The position numbers were made by a program, and so were the translations under genes. A DNA stretch of 64,000 bases. Source: Streptomyces showdoensis. GTDB lineage: Bacteria; Actinomycetota; Actinomycetes; Streptomycetales; Streptomycetaceae. The notes below the pieces were generated by a model. The model was not told where the DNA came from, did no database searches, and saw nothing but the letters and a program-made list of their open reading frames with translations. Location of the stretch: positions 434,001 to 498,000 of the forward strand of contig NZ_BAAAXG010000012.1 of the NCBI RefSeq assembly GCF_039535475.1. Reading direction: 5' to 3'. Positions 31,101 to 38,300 of this stretch are shown here, one piece after another; position 1 is the first letter of the stretch; the number at the start of each line of letters is the position of its first letter.

Positions 31101-31792
31101 CCCGCGAGGCCCACGACCCGGTGGCCAAGGAGTTCCTGGACGAGCAGTGGGGCGGCCCCAAGCGCCCGTACCAGCCCGAGCGGCCCACCGACCCCGCCGT
31201 ACAGCAGCGACTGCGCCAGGACCTGGCGGCGGCCCGTGCCGCCGTCGAGGCCGAGCGGCGGCGCCTGGAGGAGGCCGGGCTGCGCGCACCGTCCTCCCGC
31301 GAGCCCGCCGGGTTCGAGGAGCGCTCCACCCCGGCCGGCGAGCAGGAGGTGCCGCCCACCGCGAAGGCCGCCGCCGGGTACGAGGGCACGGTCGCCGTCG
31401 CCCGCTCCGACATCCCCGCCCTCGCCGGAGAGCTGTTCACCGGCGGCTCGCCGCGCGCCCTGGGCTCGTACGACCCCGCTCACGCCATCCGGCCGCCGGA
31501 CGACGTGGTCGTCCCGCAGGCCCACGGCCATGCCGAGCAGGACCTCGGCCAGCAGCTGGACGCCCGCCTCGCCCGCCTGACCGAGGCCGAACGGGCCGCC
31601 GCGCGCGGCCACACCGTCTCCATCCGGGTCGACCAGGAGGTCTGCTCCGTCTGCGCCGCCGCCCTCGGCGGCGGGCCGCGCGCCGGGGTGCTCTCCCGGC
31701 TCAGCGCCCGCCACCCCGAGCTCGTCTTCGAGGTCACCGCCGACGACGTCAGCACCGTCTACCGCATCGTCGGCGGAAGGAGGGTGCGGTGA
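28133..31792 (+). CDS. large putative injected toxin with C-terminal nucleic-acid-deaminase-like domain
   Basis: 1219 residues. TTG start with GAGG 8 bases upstream, 14 bases after the previous gene. Residues 1-110 form a leader (IHVHVPVRITLTGEPGPDEL, then GYAVPSYGAGGRPATVPVRG) that resembles the start of the next gene. A region about 640-840 has glycine/alanine-rich helices that could cross a membrane (FAVIAVGGLALAWEAGVVAS, AGKLVTGAVGGGAAAALTTF). An APAPSP-repeat linker comes next. The last 100 residues carry H1133-A-E1135 and C1171-S-V-C1174 with a following helix and strand (LSRLSARHPELVFEVT), the zinc-binding and proton-shuttling pattern of bacterial toxin deaminases. Inferred cargo of the adjacent machine. 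Confidence 0.65.
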   Translation: MEIHVHVPVRITLTGEPGPDELAALTRRLTALVAGRLARAERELGRGRRAPAWAAGGGPAREVHEPGRDVDGGYAVPSYGAGGRPATVPVRGKEPWTVVGTAKARIEVGWFLRYVEEVLGQSFPEAVLYRSLAGTVRDVDVWLVRLHKAYVPRTLGEELVVGSSAREKGGRTVPAWAVAGSAASLHRLTAADESGTVAARIPRVPPQHVVFTSMRLPRVDIGDAAVLGPGRKVRMTVRDAGFCVDPFAFEWATGLPWNRYAEEYASETVPVRFQPAVLRPASNPVRTPAGIERDALFLLLDRYVGDHTERRAPAARLLVAEGDAFPGVPEAALRDLEWPGEPGERVLYCRASLDLSPEALDAAYFRPTARRLAAGLVPLIGDHGFGNALAALLDETERYPHGRAGGLFGYVLESIERHGRLAEFFDAVDDTQRFALRLHLLQRCESTPYAGHERVRALRAALAREREATTAHAYTVGGIGQGAVRLDRRPDGNVLAGDLLGGVDLLYEKSTTVMRPKPGRAEALRAELLAQGKSMVEEILSGQDQHVYEEGEFAETVVARAVRGVRLGPEDFEEVEVELGIRLLEVLATQEQGLPSYAVRFEIVSRVAGRGAPWGRAAGPVLEPVGAFEARLVEWRLGRAGEAYRLAGFAVIAVGGLALAWEAGVVASLVHLGRGAGSSLLRLGGGPGAVRLWVGASEAFHLVKVILHEEEATLEGFVTAAVDGYLALVGYRIGSGLGGLVAGRIGTTLLRARIASWLAGKLVTGAVGGGAAAALTTFAHDVVAARWSGIDTYVRTMEFGAVVGVVGAFTVEPLLHGLLTRAGPTLVKAALLTRLLSGEGVTAERWAEAMALTRRRMEQTLSQSLPAAEARTWARALGERVDEAAEGLAHAQARPRGTASRVPARIEPAHETPARAPASAPSPAPAPSPAPAPAPAPVPVSAAAVAAAARPGPASAWPSWARLKQASLTDREAALDRQWYERARPETLRAREAHDPVAKEFLDEQWGGPKRPYQPERPTDPAVQQRLRQDLAAARAAVEAERRRLEEAGLRAPSSREPAGFEERSTPAGEQEVPPTAKAAAGYEGTVAVARSDIPALAGELFTGGSPRALGSYDPAHAIRPPDDVVVPQAHGHAEQDLGQQLDARLARLTEAERAAARGHTVSIRVDQEVCSVCAAALGGGPRAGVLSRLSARHPELVFEVTADDVSTVYRIVGGRRVR

Positions 31793-34171
31793 ACACCGGC
31801 CGTCCCGAGCGCCGTTTCCACCTGCCCGAGGCCGTCGTCCGGCCCGAGGGGCTGCCGGCGGACACCGCCCGGCTGCTGGAGGCCGCCGTCCGCCAGGCCC
31901 TCGCGGACGCCGTCCGGGCAGCCGGCGGGCAGCCCTCGGACCCGCCCGCGGCGGCGGCTCACGACGCGGCCCGCACCGGGGCGGAGGAGCCGTCCGAGGA
32001 CGGCTACCGGGTGCCCGGTTACGACGCCGCGGGCCGCCCGGTCACCGTGCGGCTGCGCCGCGCCCCCCCGGTGGGGTGCGCCGGGCCCCGCGGGCGGGCT
32101 CGGCCTCGGGCCGGGCGCCGGGACCCGCGGGCGCAACCTGGGCGGTGGCGCCCGGACCGGGCCGGAGCTCCCGAGCGCCACCGCGGCGGCTCCCGTGCCC
32201 GCACGGCCCTGGACGCCCGAACGGCTCGCGGCCCTGCGGACCCGCATGGGGCCCGAGTACGGGAACGCGCGGCTCGGCAGGATCGACGCCGACACCCTCG
32301 TGATCGGCTCGACCGGAATCCGGCTCCTCCCGGGGCTCGGCGGCACCGACGGGGAGCGGACGGTCGCCGCCCGGCTCGGCCCCGGGGCCTTCTACCTCGA
32401 ACCCGTCGCGCACGACCGGGTCGGCCTGGCCGCCCTGACGGACCTCGGCGGCGGCTACATCGTGCACCGCGTCACCCCCGACGGGCGCCGCCACGACGCC
32501 GTCCTCCGCCTCGTCACCCGGGGCACCGCCCCCGTGCCGGCCGGCATCCTCGCGTACACCGGCGATCTCACGACGATCCGCGAGGTCAGGATCGTCGGCC
32601 GCCGTCCCGGCGACTTCCGGACGGCCGCCGCGCTGATCGCCGCCGACGTCGACCGCGGCCTTTCCGGCGCGCCCGCATCGGTCGTGGCCGCGACCATGAA
32701 GGACCACCTCAAGGGCCTGGACGACGTCGAACTCAGGGCCTGCCTGGAGGAGTTGCGCAGGCGCGGCAAGCTGGGGAAGACCCTCGCCCTGGTCCAGGTA
32801 CGGGCGTTCCGCACCTACCTGCGGGAGCGCGGGGTGCCCTGGACCTACATCTACGCCAACTGGGAACCCAGCGCGACCGACGGCACCCAGCTGTTCGCCG
32901 GGATCCTGTGGGGCGTGGGCGAGTTCGAGTACCAGGCCCTGGAGCTCCTCGGCACGCTCGTCGGCTCGGTCTTCGACGCGCGGCTCGCCGAGGAGCGCAA
33001 CCTGCTGTGGGCCGCGCTCGTCACGGCCGTCACGCATCCGGTGGTCACCGCGCAGGAGGGTGCGAGGCAGCTGGTCGAGGCCTTCGAGGAGAAGCTGGAA
33101 CAACTCGAGTTCTTCGACGCCGGGCGCATCATCGGGCAGATCGTCATGTCCCTGATCGCCTTGGCCGAGGCGGTGAAGTCCCTGCCCGGGATCGGCAAGG
33201 GCGCAGCCCGCGCGGTGGTCGCCTTCAACCGCGTCGGCGTGGCCGCCCTGGACCGGATCGGCGTGCGGCTGCTCGACGTGTACCGCCTCCTGCTCTCCGA
33301 GCGGCCCCTGAGGATCACCACGACAGGGGTGCTGCTCAGCATCGGCGAGGGCGACGAGATCCTCGCCGCCGGGGCCAAGGCCAAGGGCACCTCCGTGATC
33401 TCCAAAGCCGAGGCCGTGAAGGCGGTCGTGGAGGCGGGGGAGAAGGAAGCCGAGCGCTTCTTCACCCCGGCGGAGGTCGAGGATCTGCTCAAGGCCCTCG
33501 ACGAGGCGGAGCGCAGGAACCCCGCGACGCCGCACGCGGGCGCGCCCGCGGCGGCCGCCGTGCTCACCGTGGACGTGCTGGAGGAGCTGGTCGCCCAGGC
33601 GATGGCCGAGGTCGGGTCCGGCATCCCCTCGTTCTCCGTCCGCGGCACCAAACTGCACTCCGCCTTCTCCCGCCTGGTCCGCAAGCGCTTCCCGAACAGC
33701 GGCCTGACCGTTCTCAGCGAGACCAGACTGCGCAGGATCGCCAAGCTGCCCGCCTCGGTCCTCGACATGCCGATCGAGACCTATGTGAAGTCCACGCCCG
33801 GCCTGGCCGAGCTGGAACAGCAGCTCAGGCCCCTGTTCACCGGTGAGTCCGGCCCACGCCGGATCGGCGGCCTGCGCCCCGACCTCGTCGTGCGGGCCCC
33901 CGGACGCATCGTCGTCTTCGACCTGACCGGCACCCAGCACATCGAGCACTTCGCGAAGAACATGTTGTACACCCACGTGCTGCGCGAGGCCGGCGAGGCG
34001 GCCTTCGTGGGAGAGACGTACTGGCGTCACTTCGACATGACCGCCGCCGAGTTCGCGGAGAGGTACGCGAAACAGATCGCGGCGCACGAGAGCCGGCTCG
34101 CGGAGGCGCGGCGCAGGCTCGCGGAGCGGTTCGGCAAGCCGCCGCCCACCGGGCCCGTCACACCCAATTGA
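31789..34171 (+). pseudogene. second putative injected toxin, C-terminal REase-like domain, frameshifted at a C7 run
   Basis: GTG at 31789, with AAGGAGGG upstream, overlaps the previous stop. The first frame runs to about 32062 (DGYRVPGYDAAGRPVTVRLR, as in the neighbour's leader). After a run of seven C (32063-32069) the open frame is the next one, to 34171. Six C would give 793 residues. The middle has helices (LLWAALVTAVTHPVV, AGRIIGQIVMSLIALAEAV). Near residues 697-735 it shows GLRPDLVV, IVVFDLTGTQHIEH and FAKNMLYTHVL, a pattern like polymorphic-toxin PD-(D/E)xK nucleases, with a divergent second motif. A charged helix ends the protein. The toxin class is inference. Confidence 0.55.
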
Positions 34172-35261
34172 CCTTCGCCTGCGCGAGCAGCGGATCGTCC
34201 ACCATCTCCCACAGGGGTACGGCCACGTTGCCGATCCGGTAGCGGCCGCCGAAGTGGAGGCCGAGGACGCGGTGGTCGGTGAGGTCGAAGACCGGGGAGC
34301 CGCTGTTGCCGCCCAGGGTCGAGCAGTCGTGCTTCATCACCCGGCCGCCGGGCGCGAACTCCGTCGTCATGCCCGGCTGGAGGCGCTTCACGTTGTAGAT
34401 GTCCATGAAGATCCGGCGCATCGACTCCGGCTCGTTGCGGCGCCCGTCCCACGCGGGGTAGCCGATGACGTACACGGGCCGGCCCGGCACGCTCGCCGGG
34501 GCGTCCGCCGCGACCGCCAGCGGGGTCGGCAGCTGCTCGCCGTCGTGCGGGGCGATCCGCAGCAGCGCCATGTCGACCTCGGGGTGGATGCCGATCACCT
34601 CGGTGATCTCGTACGGGAGGGAGTCCGCGACCGGCACCGGGCCCGGGGCCTGGTGGGCGGGCAGCTCCTCGCCGGGGTCGACCCGGGCCGACATGCCGTC
34701 CCGGAAGGTCCAGCCGGTGCCTTCGGCCCGGCTGAACTCGGCGGCCACGTGCCGGTTGGTCATCACCGCGTCGGGTCCCACCAGGAAGGCCGTGCCAATC
34801 CAGTCGAGGCTCGGGTGCCCGGTGACCTCGACCCGGCCGACCCGGGCGATGGACTCGTGGATCGCCGTCCGGCTCGCGTCGAGCACCGCCCAGTCGCCCG
34901 GCTGGGAGGCGAAGTCCTGCCCCTGCACCAGGATCGCGGGGCGGCCCTCCAGGAGGACGATCGCCTCCACGCCGAAGTACTCGTCGTCGTCGACCTCGTC
35001 GGCCCGGTCGTCGGCCAGCTTCTCCAGACCGGAGACGCCCGCCTCCAGCACCCGGGCCCGCTCCTCCTGGGCGAACCTCCCGATCTGGGAGGCGGAGGCG
35101 ACGCCGGGCGGCAGCTCCTCGGCCGACTCCTCGTACTCGATCTCCGCCTCCAGGCCCGCCCGGACCCGGGCGGCAACCTCGCGCAGATCTCCGAAGACCC
35201 GCTCGGGTCCGGTCGCGACCGGTGACCCGCCGCGCGAGCCGCCGCGTGATCCGTTGCCCAT
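34158..35261 (-). CDS. trypsin-like serine protease, cytoplasmic
   Basis: 367 residues, no signal peptide. Trypsin-like triad: H171 (TNRHVA), D230 (VDMALL) and S320 (GGNSGSPVFD), so likely active. Residues 1-130 are an unrecognised acidic region (VRAGLEAEIEYEESAEELPP, DDRADEVDDDEYFGVEAIVL) that may be an adaptor domain. It is the last gene of a minus-strand set, 40 bases after the STAND-protease gene, and its stop overlaps the end of the second toxin gene by 14 bases. Such intracellular proteases occur with STAND ATPases and caspases in bacterial conflict systems, where they are thought to act after the sensor is triggered. Confidence 0.85.
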   Translation of the reverse strand: MGNGSRGGSRGGSPVATGPERVFGDLREVAARVRAGLEAEIEYEESAEELPPGVASASQIGRFAQEERARVLEAGVSGLEKLADDRADEVDDDEYFGVEAIVLLEGRPAILVQGQDFASQPGDWAVLDASRTAIHESIARVGRVEVTGHPSLDWIGTAFLVGPDAVMTNRHVAAEFSRAEGTGWTFRDGMSARVDPGEELPAHQAPGPVPVADSLPYEITEVIGIHPEVDMALLRIAPHDGEQLPTPLAVAADAPASVPGRPVYVIGYPAWDGRRNEPESMRRIFMDIYNVKRLQPGMTTEFAPGGRVMKHDCSTLGGNSGSPVFDLTDHRVLGLHFGGRYRIGNVAVPLWEMVDDPLLAQAKVNWV

Positions 35262-35301
35262 CTCCCGTCACCTCCGTGTGCGTCCGTCCCGGCCGTGTGC
35301 G

Positions 35302-38300
35302 TCACGGCTGTTCGAAGAGGGCGGTCTGGGCCGCCATGATCTCCTCGTACACCTCCGGCCGGTTCTCCCGCAGATGGGCGAGGACCCGGCTCATCTGGGT
35401 GCCGACGTTCACGAACGCCGTCGCCCGGCCCTGGAAGTCGACCTCCTCGATCCGCTTGGTGCCCCGGTGCAGCGCGACCACCGTCCAGCCGTCGTCGAGG
35501 ACGGGCGAGCCGGAGGAGCCGCCGCGGGTGTCGGTGAAGTAGACGACGTCCTTCTCGTCCGCCTGGTAGACCAGGTTGTTGCGCAGCGCCACCCGCTTCG
35601 GGCGGCCGCCGGGGTGCTGGATGATGTTGACGGCGACGGGCTCGCCGCCGACGGAGGCCAGCGGGACCGTCGACACCCGCAGCACCGGCCGCCCGGGCTG
35701 CACCGCCGTCAGCCGCATGATCGCGTAGTCCAGGGCCTCGTCCCAGGCGATCAGCGCGCCCGCCGTCGCCTCCTCGGTCTCCGTCTCGTCCGAGCCGTAG
35801 TCGAACCGCGAGCGGGAGTTGCGCACCTGGAGCTGGAGGTCGTCGTCGGCGACCAGGGCCCGCGGGGTGCCCGGCGTGCGGGTGCGGGCGGTGACCACGT
35901 GGTGGTTGGTGACCAGCAGCCCGGGCGCGATGAGCCAGCCGGTGCCCGCGTGCGGGTACGCCGGCTGGAGCGGCGCCCCCGACTGGTACGGCGGGACGCT
36001 GATCCGGGCGACGGCGGCGCCGGCCAGGAAGCCGCCCTGGAGGAACTCGAAGGGGACCGTGTCGTCACGGAAGACGATCTCCTCCTTGAACTCGGCGGGC
36101 AGGAAGTCCACCGGGAGTTCGGGTTCGCCGGCCGCGTCGCGGGACACGTCGTCGAGGGCACGCTGGAAGACGGCGACCGGTCCCGGCTGGACCGTCATGG
36201 TCAGGGCGTTGCGGAGCCAGACCTCCAGCGGGACCGTGCCGTCGATCAGCCGCTCCACCCGGTTGACGGTCCGCAGGTCGGAGCGGATCTGCTCGAACGG
36301 GGTCCGCTGGAGCGGCAGTCCGGCCCGGAAGTGCCGGGTGGTGCCGGCGAAGAGCTTCGGCCGCAGCTCGGTGTCGGCGAGCCCGGCCTCGACGGCCGCG
36401 CTCTGCACCCGCAGCAGCTCCTCGTCGGTCAGGTACGGGACCGTCCGCCAGGCCGCCTGGGCGGAGTCGGGCGGCGGGGCGAGGCCGGCCAGGGGCCGGC
36501 CGGGCTCCCCGTCGAGCCGGGTGCCGAAGCCGTGGGGGCGGCCCGGGGCGGGGGCCGGGGTGCCGGCGTCCATCGCGGCCACCACGCCGAGCAGCAGGTC
36601 GCCGCTCCGGTCGCGGAGGGTCAGGGCCCGGCGCGCGAGGCTGTCCAGGGTGCCGTGCCGCAGGGCCTCCCGCAGCGCGTACTCGACCTGGGCGTGCGGC
36701 AGGGCGTGAACGGCGGAGGCCGAGGAGGAGGAAGCCGGGGCGGCGGTGGGGGGCGGGACCGTCGCGGCAGCCGTCGTGGCATCCGCCAGGGCATCCGCCG
36801 TGGCACGGGTCGTTGCGCCGGCCGGGGCGCCCGTCACGGCCGGCGGGGCGGGCAGGGGCCGCGGCTCGGCGCGGTCGTCCGCGCCGGCTCCGGCGGCGGC
36901 CGAGGCCAGGATCCGGCGCAGCGGCTCCCGCAGTTGGGGTTCGTCGGCCATCGCGGTGTCGATCCAGCGGGTCAGCGCCGCCACCACCGCCTCGTCGTCG
37001 CCGGGCAGCCCCACCAGGCGCAGGGTGTGCTCCAGGACGTGCGGGTCGACGCGTCCGGCGGAGGCGGCGGCGGCCCGGGCCAGGGCGGGCTGCTGGGCCA
37101 GGGCCTCGTCCGGGATCCCGCGCAGCGTGCGGGCGAGGCGGCGGTCGGTCTCGTCGGAGCCCTCGTCGGCGACGACCGCGAGCCGGGAGCGGGCGACCAG
37201 GACTCCCATCGACTCGTAGGGCAGGCCGAGGCCCGCCGCGAGCGACTCGGCCTCCTGGAGCGAGCGGTCGGCGTCCGCGAAGTCGCCCGCGTCCTGGGCG
37301 AGCCGCGCGGACAGCTGCAGCAGCTCCAGCCGGGTCTCCGCGCAGCCGGCCTCCTCCGCCCGGTCCACCGCCCGGTCGGCGGCGTCCCGCGCGTCCGCCG
37401 CGCGGCCGGAGCGGGCCAGGGTCTCGACGAGGAGGGCGTGCAGCCTGCTGCACGGGGTCCACGGCTGCCGCTCGGCGAGCCGTTCGGCGGCGGCCTCCAC
37501 GTACCCCTGGGTGAGCAGGTCCTCGACCTCGCGGGCGGCGATCCGCTCCCAGTCCTCCTGATCGGCCTCGGCCATGATCTGGTCGGGCACGTGCCCGCCG
37601 ATCCGGCCGAGCAGGAAGGCGGCCGAGCGGGGGGACATGTCGTGGTCCGCGCCCACCAGGTAGCTCTCGACGCCCGGCTCCCAGCGCAGCTCCACCGCGC
37701 GGGGGTTCTCGCCGAGCCGCAGCCGGTGGTAGATCTCCTCGGCGCGGGCCGACGGCCCCTCGCGCGCCGCGTAGTAGGCGACGGCCCGGGTGTCCACGGC
37801 CCGCATCAGGTCGGTGCGGGCGCTGTCGGAGAGCCGCAGCATGATCGTGCGCAGGTCGGCGCGGTGCCGGATGGCCTGCGGTCCGGCCGACTCCATCAGG
37901 TCCAGCCGGGAGGTCAGTCTGCCGAAGAGCATGCCCGCCTCGGTGGCCGAGCCGATGCTGAGCCCGGCCGGTTCGGCGAGGACCTCGCGGACCAGCTCGG
38001 GGGTGATGAGGCGCAGCGCGAGGCCCGCCTGCACCAGGGCGCGCACGGAGTCGTCGGCGATGTGCTTGAGGATCCGGTCGTACAGCGTGCCCTGGATGAG
38101 CATCTGGTCGACCTTGTGGTGGAAGTACCGGCGCCGGGAGGGCAGGGTGGTGAGCAGTTCGCCCAGGGACTCGGACTCCTCGCCGAGGACGACGGCCGTG
38201 CGGGCGGCCAGTTTGAGGCTGAGCGGGTGGCCGCCGACCCGGTCGTACAGGCTCCTGGCGACGTCCTCCTCGTCGACGCCGGAGGACATCAGCAGCTCCA

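Noticed and set aside
16760..34171. Intact or defective prophage
   Set aside because: Only tail-like genes are present; no capsid, portal, terminase, integrase, lysis or att repeats were seen, and toxins follow the tail genes.
32195..34171. Second cargo gene starting at GTG 32195 as an intact gene
   Set aside because: No ribosome site there, and the coding-quality sequence and leader motif lie in the other frame directly upstream, with a strong AAGGAGGG before 31789.
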